This document shows, in pieces, positions 23,072 to 31,546 of a DNA stretch of 64,000 nucleotides. Origin of the DNA: Chitinimonas sp036961565 (GTDB lineage: Bacteria; Pseudomonadota; Gammaproteobacteria; Burkholderiales; Chitinimonadaceae); assembly GCF_036961565.1 (NCBI RefSeq), contig NZ_JBAMDD010000003.1, positions 248,001 to 312,000 on the forward strand, in the 5' to 3' direction. Below the pieces are notes generated by a model that saw only the letters and a program-made list of their open reading frames with translations, was not told the origin of the DNA and did not search any database. Each line of letters starts with the position of its first letter. Position 1 is the stretch's first letter. Both the position numbers and the translations under genes were made by a program.

Positions 23072-25429
23072 TTACGCGGAGTGGGTGCTGCTCTGGTCGG
23101 TTCCGGCATGCTGTGCAACGTGCGCTCGCCAGATATTGCGCAAGGCTGTTTCAAAGTCCTGGGTAAATGCCTTGGCATCGCCCAGGGTGGAGCGGGCAAA
23201 GCGATCACGCATGCCCATCCTGGTGGCGGCCAGGGTGGCGGTGTCGCCTGCAAGCTGTCGTGCACGGCGGCGATAGTCGGCCGTGTCGGTTGCTATCCAG
23301 TCGGGTAGATCCAGTGCACTCAGTATGCTCGCGCCGGCACGCTCGAATGAGCTGGGGCCGGCCAGGGTCAGGACGGGCAGGCCCATCCACAATGTCAGCA
23401 AGCTGGTAACACCACCAGGATAGGGAAAGGTGTCGAGCGCGATATCTACCTGCTTGAGTAGTTCAAGGAATTCCGGCAGTGGCTTCTTGCCGAATACTGT
23501 CAGCCGTTCGCGCGGGACTTCGCGCAGGGCAAACAAACGATAGATGCGGTCGATGGCCGCAGTGTTATCGTCCGATTCGCCGCTGTAGACCAACAGCTTG
23601 GCATCGGGGAAATCGTCCAGCAGCATCTCGGACCAGGTGTCGAGCACTGTGCTGTTGGCACGGGAGAAGTGGGTAAAGGCGCCGAAAGTGAGGTGACCGT
23701 TCTGTAAGAACGGCAGTGGTGCTATGGCGCTGGCGCTGCTGGGCGGCTGGAAGCAGAAAGCACTGGGCAGGCGTAGCAGTTTCTCGCTGTGCAATTTTTC
23801 GGTCTGGCCGACAGGGTCCATCTGTGCATCGCTGATGCGCCAGTCCATGGCATCCAGCCCTGTGGTGGCAAAGAAACCCAGCCAGCTTATCTGTATCGGC
23901 GCTGGTTTCAATGCAAACACCTTGAGGCGGTTCCCCTGCGTGTGCACCGAAAGATCGAACAGAATATCAATGGCATCCTGGCGGATGCGGTCTGCCAGGA
24001 CTTCGGGTATCAGGGGCACAATATTGCGCCAATGGGTGGCGTGCGCCCGCAACCTGGCGGTGACTTCGTCTTCCTGGTTGTTGGCGGCATAGCAAACAAT
24101 CTCGAACTGGTCTTTGTCCAGCTCGCGCAGTACGGGCTCCAGTAGCTTGGCGACTGCATGGTCGCGGAAGTCGGCGGACACAAAGCCCAGCCTGAGCTTG
24201 CGGTTGGGGTCGGTGGCATGCGGCAGCGCTTGTTGTTTGTCCTTCAGCGGCAGGGCGAAGCGCTCGTTCCAGAGGCGTGCCTCGGCGTAGCGCGTGTCGG
24301 CGCTACAGGTGTGATCGTAATGCAGCGAGAAGATCAGATTGCTTTGCAGTTCCGGCTTGTCGGGCGCCAGTACGATGGCCTGGCGCAGGCTTTGCAGACC
24401 CAGCGCCACATCGCCGGCACGCACTTGGGCAACTGCCAGGTTGGACAGTAACGGCCATTCGCCCGGTGCCAGCATCAGGGCATGGCGGAAATGTTCGGCT
24501 GCGCCGCGGACGTCCCCCTTGGCGCTGAACACGGAGCCGAGATTGGCATAGCAGGCTGCCAGGTTGGTGCCGCGCAGGCGCATGGCCTGCTGTATGCAGT
24601 CTATGGCGCCGGCGTAGTCCCCCAGGAACTGTTTGATGGTGCCCAGATTGCCCAGCACATCACTGGCATCTGGTTCCAGTTCAAGCACGCGTTCCAGCGT
24701 GGCATGCGCCTCTTTGTGTCTGCCCATATAGCTGAGGCCCACGGCATGGGCACGCAGTATGGTGGTGTTATCGGGGTTGATGGCCAACTGATCGCTGACC
24801 AGCATTTCGGCCTCGGTATATTCGCCTAACTGATACAGGACGGAGATCAGGTTGTTGCGTGCCTGATACAGGCTGGGCATCCATACCTGGGCCTGGCGTA
24901 GATGAAATGCCGCTTTGTCCAGCTCGTTGCGGCGCATATGGAGATGGCCGAGGTTGTTGTGGGCCTCGGCATGTGTGGGGCGGAACAGCAGTGCCAGCCG
25001 CAGGCTTTCGGCAGCAGCATCGTCCTGGCCCAGCTCCGCCTGAACGACCGCCAGGTTGTAATGACCATCGGGGTTGGCAGGATTGAGTTCTATGGCCTTG
25101 CGGTAGCACTTTGCCGCCTCGCTGAACCGGCCGGCAATTTTTTCCACATTGCCGAGATTGACCAGCCCTTGAACCATCTTGGGCTCCAGCTCCACCGCGC
25201 GTTCCAGCTGCTTTCTCGCACCATCCAGATCGCCTGACTGGGCCAATATCACGCCATAGGCATTGATCAGGGGAATGAAATCGGGATTGCCCTCCAGCAT
25301 GGGCTCCAGCAGGGCCAGGGCCTCTGCATGCTTGCCTTGCTCGCTGAGTTTGCTGGCACGCATGACCTTGTCGGCAGGTGCTTCCTTGCTGGCTTCTTCT
25401 TGAGTGCTCTGTGTCTGTTCGCTAGTCAT
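23072..25429 (-). CDS. OGT/SPINDLY-type glycosyltransferase (GT41) with Arg at the UDP-phosphate Lys position
   Basis: Protein of 785 residues counted from the ATG at 25429; an alternative start at 25492 adds 21 residues, and neither has a clear ribosome binding site. Residues about 40-400 are TPR repeats and about 410-780 form the GT41 catalytic region, with LGFVSADFRDHAVAKLLEPV (the His-containing loop), LFDLSVHTQGNRLKVFALKP, PIQISWLGFFATTGLDAMDW and the C-terminal ALDTFPYPGGVTSLLTLWMG, which binds UDP. GT41 enzymes add sugars to Ser/Thr. Residue 590 is Arg (HFSRANS) where human OGT has the UDP-contacting Lys842 and the second copy in this island has Lys644. It is the first gene of the minus-strand group and probably acts in the cytoplasm. 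Confidence 0.9.
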   Translation of the reverse strand: MTSEQTQSTQEEASKEAPADKVMRASKLSEQGKHAEALALLEPMLEGNPDFIPLINAYGVILAQSGDLDGARKQLERAVELEPKMVQGLVNLGNVEKIAGRFSEAAKCYRKAIELNPANPDGHYNLAVVQAELGQDDAAAESLRLALLFRPTHAEAHNNLGHLHMRRNELDKAAFHLRQAQVWMPSLYQARNNLISVLYQLGEYTEAEMLVSDQLAINPDNTTILRAHAVGLSYMGRHKEAHATLERVLELEPDASDVLGNLGTIKQFLGDYAGAIDCIQQAMRLRGTNLAACYANLGSVFSAKGDVRGAAEHFRHALMLAPGEWPLLSNLAVAQVRAGDVALGLQSLRQAIVLAPDKPELQSNLIFSLHYDHTCSADTRYAEARLWNERFALPLKDKQQALPHATDPNRKLRLGFVSADFRDHAVAKLLEPVLRELDKDQFEIVCYAANNQEDEVTARLRAHATHWRNIVPLIPEVLADRIRQDAIDILFDLSVHTQGNRLKVFALKPAPIQISWLGFFATTGLDAMDWRISDAQMDPVGQTEKLHSEKLLRLPSAFCFQPPSSASAIAPLPFLQNGHLTFGAFTHFSRANSTVLDTWSEMLLDDFPDAKLLVYSGESDDNTAAIDRIYRLFALREVPRERLTVFGKKPLPEFLELLKQVDIALDTFPYPGGVTSLLTLWMGLPVLTLAGPSSFERAGASILSALDLPDWIATDTADYRRRARQLAGDTATLAATRMGMRDRFARSTLGDAKAFTQDFETALRNIWRAHVAQHAGTDQSSTHSA

Positions 25430-25861
25430 GGCAGGGGAGGAAGAGATAAATGGCGCAGGGAACAAGTGCAAGAGTTGTGCCGCCAAGGCCATGGCTGACG
25501 CAAGGTAGGCGACTCATGGTAGGCATAGCTGCGGGGGCTTGTCGATACTCTTGGCAAAGAAGGGCCAGCAGTGCGGTCTGGTAGCGTGGATGGCTTTGCG
25601 GTGTGGGGCGTAGCTGAGCCCCTCGACCATTTGGCATGGCAGGGGGCGGGAATATATCCCTGAATGCGTTGGGAAATTGCGTCTCAAACTGGCGCGGATA
25701 CTGCTATAGAGAAAGGGCCGGTCAGTGATGGGTTGTTGGTAATTTTCACAGTATGTAGAGCTAAAGTTCTAAAAATGCGCGTCGATAACATGTGCGGTGG
25801 TCTTGTACGTGGGGTGGCTGTGGATTCAAGGGCTTGGTTGTACTTCAGTAAATACTGATAC
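25430..25861. other. Divergent control region of the glycosylation island
   Basis: About 430 bases between the divergent starts of the OGT-type gene and the secreted-protein gene. No credible gene was found in it. A stretch around 25740-25860 is more A/T-rich than its surroundings, as often seen at strong promoters. The right end leads into the good promoter at 25862-25890. On the minus side no promoter with two good hexamers was seen. Confidence 0.4.
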
Positions 25862-25890
25862 TTGAATTTGCCTTGTGCCCGTCCTACTAT
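25862..25890 (+). promoter_or_regulatory. Sigma70-type promoter of the secreted-protein gene
   Basis: TTGAAT (25862-25867), 17 bases, TACTAT (25885-25890), with a predicted start near 25897 and a short leader of about 35 bases before the ATG at 25932. The leader contains AAAGGAG eight bases before the start. Spacing and hexamers are good, fitting high expression of the secreted protein. Confidence 0.65.
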
Positions 25891-25931
25891 CGATTCGCAC
25901 CATCAACCCTTTGCGCAAAGGAGCTTCAATC

Positions 25932-26942
25932 ATGCAACACAAGCTTATCAAGACCTCACTAGGGGTCGGCTTGCTTGCTGCGGGTCTTACCGCACAAGCT
26001 GCTGATTACCCGAGCTTTGGTCAGGGGCAGGTGTACTACAAGCCCTTGACTACTGGTGGCATCTATTTCGCATCGCTGATGCCGAATGGTGACGAAACCA
26101 CCTCCAGCGTGCTTTTGCTTGAAATGCTCCAGGGCACTGGGACGGCGCCCAATACCTGGACCTATATCGTCAGCAGCTCAACGCTGGCCGCATCCTCGGG
26201 TCGTAGCATAGCCCTGACCATCGGTGCAGCAGGTGCCAACGAACCGGCAGCCAGCGCGTATTCCAAGTTCACCAATGGCCGCAATACGGCAGGTGTCTTC
26301 CTGACGACGGGTGCTACCAGCCTGCCGGTGGCTGCGCTACCGTTCTCCTATTCGTCGGTTTCCGGTTCGGGCTCGACGGCGGTGACCTGTGATGTGACGT
26401 TCAATGCGAATGTCGATATCGCTGATCAGATGACTTACGCCGTAACGGCTAATCGCCCGAAGAACTGGGCGTTTACCACCACGGGTGCTGTGGGCCTGAC
26501 GGCTGCCTCCGCCAATACCGATGCGGTGGGTTTTGTTACCGCCATCGCCCGCGCAAGCGGCGCGAACTCCACCAGTGGTACGGTAACCCTGTCCTTGGTG
26601 CCTATTGCGGGCGGGATGTTCCAGCAAACGGCCACCAATGTGACCGCAACCTACCCGACTATCAGCAATACCGTTGGTACTTTGTTCTACTTCAACGGTT
26701 CGGCAGTCGGCGCAGGTTCGACCAACAACGCCACCGTACTGTCGGGTACGGCGACCGCTGCTTTTGGTACCAACGGCCTGCCGTCGGCTGTCAACGCCGC
26801 CAGCCAACTGGCCGGCTCGGTCGCCTTTGGCGCGACTTCGGCTGTGGCCTTGAACAGCTGTATCAATGTCAAGGTGGCCCGCGAGAAGTACAACGCGGGT
26901 GTGCTGGGCAGCGTTGGCGCTGGCATGCTGAAGCTGTGGTAA
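25932..26942 (+). CDS. Secreted Ala/Ser/Thr/Gly-rich protein, candidate glycosylation substrate
   Basis: Protein of 336 residues from the ATG at 25932, behind AAAGGAG. The first 23 residues (MQHKLIKTSLGVGLLAAGLT, cleavage after AQA) are a signal peptide. The mature protein is visibly rich in Ala, Thr, Ser, Gly and Asn, in short beta-strand-like runs (for example SSTLAASSGRSIALTIGAAG), and ends in GVGSVGAG-type residues and LW. There are only two Cys residues (TCDVTF, NSCINV), probably a disulfide. No family was recognised. It looks like an abundant surface or secreted structural protein. A monocistronic terminator directly follows. It lies between two OGT-type glycosyltransferase loci, so it is the natural candidate acceptor, but no glycosylation site can be read from the sequence. 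Confidence 0.7.
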   Translation: MQHKLIKTSLGVGLLAAGLTAQAADYPSFGQGQVYYKPLTTGGIYFASLMPNGDETTSSVLLLEMLQGTGTAPNTWTYIVSSSTLAASSGRSIALTIGAAGANEPAASAYSKFTNGRNTAGVFLTTGATSLPVAALPFSYSSVSGSGSTAVTCDVTFNANVDIADQMTYAVTANRPKNWAFTTTGAVGLTAASANTDAVGFVTAIARASGANSTSGTVTLSLVPIAGGMFQQTATNVTATYPTISNTVGTLFYFNGSAVGAGSTNNATVLSGTATAAFGTNGLPSAVNAASQLAGSVAFGATSAVALNSCINVKVAREKYNAGVLGSVGAGMLKLW

Positions 26943-26957
26943 TTCTGGGCTTCGAGG

Positions 26958-26987
26958 AAAACCACCGTTTCGACGGTGGTTTTTTTT
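26958..26987 (+). terminator. Intrinsic terminator of the secreted-protein gene
   Basis: ACCACCGT (26961-26968) pairs with ACGGTGGT (26973-26980) around a TTCG tetraloop, extended by A-T pairs on the outside, and followed by a run of eight T. It starts 16 bases after the secreted-protein stop and isolates that gene as a single-gene transcript. Confidence 0.9.
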
Positions 26988-27117
26988 CGCCTGGGCGATC
27001 TTCGCGCAGGCGCTTGTCCTTGCTATGCTCATTGGTGTCCGGTGCCGTTCCGCTGGGCGCTACGCCTTAGCCGTCCTTATTGTTGGTCCCTTTCAAACTC
27101 AATCACGTATCGGCCAT

Positions 27118-27879
27118 ATGAAAGAAGATCCGCTCTACCTTACCCCGGACCAAGCTACTGAATGGGCTTGGCAGTGCCTGCGTGAAAACAAGCTGCAAGA
27201 TGCTGAAAATCTGTGTGAGAAACTCGCAAACCGATATCCCGAGCATGGCGGCAATTGGTATCTGCGTGCCTTGGTAGCACAGGCGGATGGCCGCCATGGC
27301 GATAGCCTGGATTACCTTGGTCGGGTGGCACAACAGCCTGAGCTGACGATACCTTTGATGCAGGCCAAGGGGTATGCCTATGCCGCGCTGGGGCAGTGGG
27401 CTGAATCACTGGAGCAATATGAGCTGCTGATCAGCTTGCAGCCCGATGTGGCCGATAGCTATTTTCAGGCCGGTGTGGCTTGCCGTGAGCTCGGCCGTCT
27501 GGATGAGGCCCGCAGGCATTTCCGCCGGGCTGGCATGCTGGATGAGTCGCGTGGTGATGCCCCGTTTGCGCTGGGCAGCCTGCTGTTGGCCATGGGGCAA
27601 GCAGAACCGGCCTTGGCTGCACTCAAGCTCGCAGCGGCACGCTTGCCGGAAGACGCAAGCGCCTTCCTGAATCTGGGTTTGGCCTACCAGGCCATGGAAG
27701 ACGCGGTGGCCGCCGAGCGTTGCTACCGACAGTCCTTGTCGCTCAAGCCTGACTTTGCCCTGGCGCACGCCAACCTGGGCTTGTTGCTGCAAGCGCTGGA
27801 TAGAGGCGCGGAGTCCAGTACCTTCATGGATGAAGCCATCAAGCTCGACCCCACGCTGGCCCAGCCTCTGGGGCGCTAG
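27118..27879 (+). CDS. TPR-repeat protein
   Basis: Protein of 253 residues from the ATG at 27118 (MKEDPLYLTPDQATEWAWQC); the frame to the left lacks a ribosome binding site and would run through the terminator region. Tetratricopeptide repeats fill nearly the whole length, ending with DFALAHANLGLLLQALDRGA. No signal peptide or enzyme domain is visible. It precedes the second OGT-type enzyme by 66 bases and is probably expressed with it. Like the minus-strand TPR gene, it may help to hold the acceptor protein. Confidence 0.8.
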   Translation: MKEDPLYLTPDQATEWAWQCLRENKLQDAENLCEKLANRYPEHGGNWYLRALVAQADGRHGDSLDYLGRVAQQPELTIPLMQAKGYAYAALGQWAESLEQYELLISLQPDVADSYFQAGVACRELGRLDEARRHFRRAGMLDESRGDAPFALGSLLLAMGQAEPALAALKLAAARLPEDASAFLNLGLAYQAMEDAVAAERCYRQSLSLKPDFALAHANLGLLLQALDRGAESSTFMDEAIKLDPTLAQPLGR

Positions 27880-27945
27880 CGGCGGGCCTGCCGCGCACGG
27901 TGTTATCCCATTCAACATGCCCACACTATCCCGAGACGCGGAACG

Positions 27946-30465
27946 ATGACACTAGCAAGTGATCAAGCAATAGAAGCCTGCCTGGAACAGGGTGAGCATG
28001 AACAGGCGCTGGCTTTGGCAGAGGCTCGCCTATTGGCGCAGCAGCAGGATGTCCCGGCAGCATTCTATGCTGGCGTCAGCCTGTTTTTGCTGGAACGTGC
28101 CGAAGAGTCGGGCAGGGTGCTGGATTGGGTGCTGGAGGCGCAGCCGGATCACTTACGGGCATTGAATGCCCGTGCGCAGGTTTGCCTGCAGCAGCATGAT
28201 CTGGATAGGGCCAAGCAATTACTCGAGCGCGCCATCGCCCTGGCACCCGATGATCTGCGCACCAACTTCAATCTGGGGCAGGTATTGGTGCTCAAGGGGG
28301 ACTCAGAGGATGCCGTGCCACCGCTGGAGAAAGCCTTGGCGCAAAGCCCGGATTTGATCCCAGCACATCTCTACCTGGCCGACTGTAAGTATGAGCTGCA
28401 TGAGTATGAAAGCGCGCTTCAGCACTACCGGGTGGCAGGTGAGGCGACGCCTGATTCATTGGACATCAAGAACAATATTGCGGCCTGCCTGATACGGCTG
28501 GGCAATCTGGCGGAAGCCAAGAATACGCTGGACCTGATACTGGAGCAGGCGCCCAAGGACCGGGGAGTGCTCTACAACCTGGCGGCAACCTGCCAGCTGG
28601 CCGGTATGCACGGCATGGCCATTGAGTACTTTCGCAAGTTGTATGTGTATTTCCCCAATGATGTAGAGGTGGCTGTCAATTTCGGGCTGTCGTATGAGCG
28701 GCTGGGTTGGATGGATCAGGCTGCCGTTTACTACATGCGTGCGGCTCAGCTGGCACCAGACTCAGCTGACCCGCATTGCTACCTCGGCGGGGTATATGAG
28801 TTCCGCAAACAGGATGAAAAGGCGCAGCAGGAATACGAGCGTTGCCTGGAGATCAAGCCTGACCATTCTGAGGCACTGGCCCGCCTGGCCAATCTCAAGA
28901 ACCGCCAGAACCTGGGTGAAGAAGCGGAGGCCCTGCTCCGCAAAGCGATTAAGGCCAAGCCGGATTGGGGCTCTCCCTACCTGCAGCTGATCAATCTACT
29001 GCAGGAGCGTCAGTGTTTCGATGAAGCGCTGGTGTTTATGGAAAAGCTGGAAAGTATTGCCGAAGGCGCACATGAAACACTGCTGACGCGTGCCAGCCTG
29101 CTGCTCAAGATGGGGCAGATTGCCAAGGCGATGGCAGTGTACCGGACGGTACTGGAGGAACAGCCGCGCCACCCCGATGCTGCGTCGGGCATGTTGTTCT
29201 GCATGAACTATGACCCCGAGCTTACGCCTGAGCGCCTGGCCGATGCTTACAAGGATTGGGACAGGTTGTTTGCCCGTCATTTGCTGCGCAAAGATGTGGT
29301 GTGGCCCAATGAAGTGCTGCCGGATCGTCGTTTGAAGGTGGGTTTCGTCTCGGGGGACCTGCGTGGTCACTCGGTAGCGTTCTTTCTTGAGCCTATCTTG
29401 CAGCAGCATGACAAGGACAAGCTCGATATCTATTGCTATTCGACCCATGCCTATACCGATACGGTTACGCTGCGGCTGATGAAGTACTCGGACCATTGGC
29501 GCTTTATCCATGATCTGTCGGATGAGGCGGTGCTGGAGCTGCTGCGACTCGATGAGATCGATATTCTGATCGACCTCTCCAACCATACCGCACATCACCG
29601 GCTGTATCTGTTCGCGCGAAAGGCGGCGCCGATACAGATGACCTGGATAGGTATGCCGACAACCACCGGTATAGCAGCGATCGACTATCGGATTACCGAT
29701 GCGCGCATGGACCCGGTAGGCATGACGGAGTCGCTGCATGCCGAGAAGTTACTGCGCTTGCCCAGTTCCGGCTGGTGTTACCGGCCTGCGGATGAGGCAC
29801 AAGGCCTGGAAGTCGGCGAGCTGCCTGCTCTGCGTAACGGCCACCTCTCCTTTGCTTCGTTCAATGCCTTTGGCAAGATCAACAATGAGGTGATCACGCT
29901 GTGGGCCCGGATGTTCAAGCGCATGCCGACGGCGGTGCTGCATATGTTTACCGGCGGCAAGGACGATGAATCCAACCTCAATGACACGGTGAACGAGACT
30001 TTCGAGGCATGCGGTTTCCCCATGGCGCAGCTCAAGCTGTTTGGCCGCAAGCCGCTGGATCAGTTTTATGCCTTTCACCAGCAGATAGATATTGCCCTGG
30101 ATCCATTCCCCTACAACGGCGGTACCACGACTGCGCACGATCTCTGGATGGGGGTGCCGGTTTTGACGCTGGCAGGCCGCAAACCCATACAGCGCATGGG
30201 GGTCAGCATGAATACCAGCGTGGGCCTGGAGCAGTTCATTGCCCAGACGCCGGAGGAGTATGTGGATATCGCTGTGGCCTTTGACAACCCAGCCGGTTAT
30301 CAGCGCTTGGCCGGGATACGGGGGGCATTGCGGCAGAACATGCAGGATTCGCCACTGATGAATGCCGAGCAGGTAACGCGTGACCTGGAAGACGGTTTGC
30401 GGACGGCTTGGTTGGCATGGTGCGAAACGCAGAAAGAGCAGGCCTCTGCGCCTGCTCTGGCTTGA
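27946..30465 (+). CDS. OGT/SPINDLY-type glycosyltransferase (GT41), second copy
   Basis: Protein of 839 residues with TPR repeats over about the first 440 residues (for example PDDLRTNFNLGQVLVLKGDS) and a GT41 catalytic region to the end. Landmarks are VGFVSGDLRGHSVAFFLEPI, LIDLSNHTAHHRLYLFARKA, PIQMTWIGMPTTTGIAAIDY, Lys644 in NAFGKINNE (position of the UDP-contacting Lys of human OGT) and LDPFPYNGGTTTAHDLWMGV. All the expected active-site positions are present. It is a clear paralogue of the divergent copy at 23072, but the two differ widely. It stands at the head of the pseudaminic acid gene cluster, from which it is separated by a weak hairpin. The acceptor is unknown. Confidence 0.92.
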   Translation: MTLASDQAIEACLEQGEHEQALALAEARLLAQQQDVPAAFYAGVSLFLLERAEESGRVLDWVLEAQPDHLRALNARAQVCLQQHDLDRAKQLLERAIALAPDDLRTNFNLGQVLVLKGDSEDAVPPLEKALAQSPDLIPAHLYLADCKYELHEYESALQHYRVAGEATPDSLDIKNNIAACLIRLGNLAEAKNTLDLILEQAPKDRGVLYNLAATCQLAGMHGMAIEYFRKLYVYFPNDVEVAVNFGLSYERLGWMDQAAVYYMRAAQLAPDSADPHCYLGGVYEFRKQDEKAQQEYERCLEIKPDHSEALARLANLKNRQNLGEEAEALLRKAIKAKPDWGSPYLQLINLLQERQCFDEALVFMEKLESIAEGAHETLLTRASLLLKMGQIAKAMAVYRTVLEEQPRHPDAASGMLFCMNYDPELTPERLADAYKDWDRLFARHLLRKDVVWPNEVLPDRRLKVGFVSGDLRGHSVAFFLEPILQQHDKDKLDIYCYSTHAYTDTVTLRLMKYSDHWRFIHDLSDEAVLELLRLDEIDILIDLSNHTAHHRLYLFARKAAPIQMTWIGMPTTTGIAAIDYRITDARMDPVGMTESLHAEKLLRLPSSGWCYRPADEAQGLEVGELPALRNGHLSFASFNAFGKINNEVITLWARMFKRMPTAVLHMFTGGKDDESNLNDTVNETFEACGFPMAQLKLFGRKPLDQFYAFHQQIDIALDPFPYNGGTTTAHDLWMGVPVLTLAGRKPIQRMGVSMNTSVGLEQFIAQTPEEYVDIAVAFDNPAGYQRLAGIRGALRQNMQDSPLMNAEQVTRDLEDGLRTAWLAWCETQKEQASAPALA

Positions 30466-30498
30466 TTCTTGCCTGTGTGGCCTGATTGATAATCCAAG

Positions 30499-30523
30499 AC
30501 AGAGGCCCTTGAAGGGGTTCTGT
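30499..30523 (+). terminator. Weak hairpin between the OGT-type gene and pseB
   Basis: ACAGA (30499-30503) pairs with TCTGT (30519-30523), enclosing a bulged GGCCCTT/AGGGG stem, followed by GTTT. It could reduce read-through into the pse genes, but the T run is short, so it may be only a partial terminator. Confidence 0.35.
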
Positions 30524-30546
30524 GTTTCTGATGGGCGGGGAAGATC

Positions 30547-31542
30547 ATGTTCAATGATAAAAGCATTCTGATCACCGGCGGTACCGGCTCGTTTGGCCGC
30601 CGCTTTATCACCAACCTGCTCAAGCAATATACGCCGCGTCGCGTGGTGGTTTTTTCGAGGGACGAGCTCAAGCAGTACGAAATGCAGCAGACCTTCAATG
30701 CGCCCTGCATGCGTTATTTTCTGGGCGATGTACGCGATGGGGAGCGGCTGACGCAAGCGATGCGGGGCATAGACTTTGTCGTGCATGCCGCTGCGCTCAA
30801 GCAGGTTCCTGCGGCAGAGTACAACCCCACGGAATGCATACGCACCAATGTGAGCGGTGCCGAGAATGTGATCAAGGCGGCGCTGGAAAACGGCGTGCGG
30901 AAGGTGATTGCGCTGTCTACCGACAAAGCGGCCAGCCCCATCAATCTGTATGGCGCCACCAAGCTGCTGAGCGACAAGCTGTTTGTGGCGGCCAACAATA
31001 TAGCCGGCGGTCAGGCTACCCGGTTCGCCGTGGTGCGTTATGGCAACGTGGTGGGCTCGCGTGGCTCTGTCGTGCCGTTCTTTCAGAAACTGATCGACGA
31101 TGGTGCCACCGCGCTGCCGATTACCGATGCTCGCATGACACGGTTCTGGATTACCCTGGACCATGGTGTGGATTTCGTGCTGAAGAACTTTGCCCGCATG
31201 CGGGGCGGGGAGCTGTTCGTACCCAAGATTCCCTCCATACGGATTACCGACCTGGCAGAGGCAATGGCCCCGCATTTGCCCCATCAGATCGTCGGCATAC
31301 GCCCAGGCGAAAAACTGCATGAGCTGATGGTGCCGCTCGATGACGCCCGCATGACCCTGGAGTTTGAGGATCATTTCGTGATTCAGCCATCCGCACGCTT
31401 TACCAATGTAGATATCGACTTTGCGGTCGATGGCCTGGGCGAACGGGGCAAGCCGGTGGATGAAGACTTCGAGTACCGCTCGGACACCAATCCGCACTTC
31501 CTCTCGGTAGCCGAAACGGCTGCGCTCAACCAGCAGCCCTGA
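30547..31542 (+). CDS. pseB: PseB, UDP-GlcNAc 4,6-dehydratase (5-inverting)
   Basis: Protein of 331 residues of the short-chain dehydrogenase family. First step of CMP-pseudaminic acid synthesis: it turns UDP-GlcNAc into UDP-2-acetamido-2,6-dideoxy-beta-L-arabino-hexos-4-ulose. The NADP-binding motif is GGTGSFGRRF (residues 9-18). The catalytic Asp126-Lys127 lie in STDKAASPINLYGATK with Tyr135, the atypical arrangement of the FlaA1/PseB group in which Met/Tyr changes are known. RFWITLDHGVDFVL and LDHGVDF-type sequence fit the group. It ends 4 bases before pseC. Confidence 0.95.
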   Translation: MFNDKSILITGGTGSFGRRFITNLLKQYTPRRVVVFSRDELKQYEMQQTFNAPCMRYFLGDVRDGERLTQAMRGIDFVVHAAALKQVPAAEYNPTECIRTNVSGAENVIKAALENGVRKVIALSTDKAASPINLYGATKLLSDKLFVAANNIAGGQATRFAVVRYGNVVGSRGSVVPFFQKLIDDGATALPITDARMTRFWITLDHGVDFVLKNFARMRGGELFVPKIPSIRITDLAEAMAPHLPHQIVGIRPGEKLHELMVPLDDARMTLEFEDHFVIQPSARFTNVDIDFAVDGLGERGKPVDEDFEYRSDTNPHFLSVAETAALNQQP

Positions 31543-31546
31543 TGCC

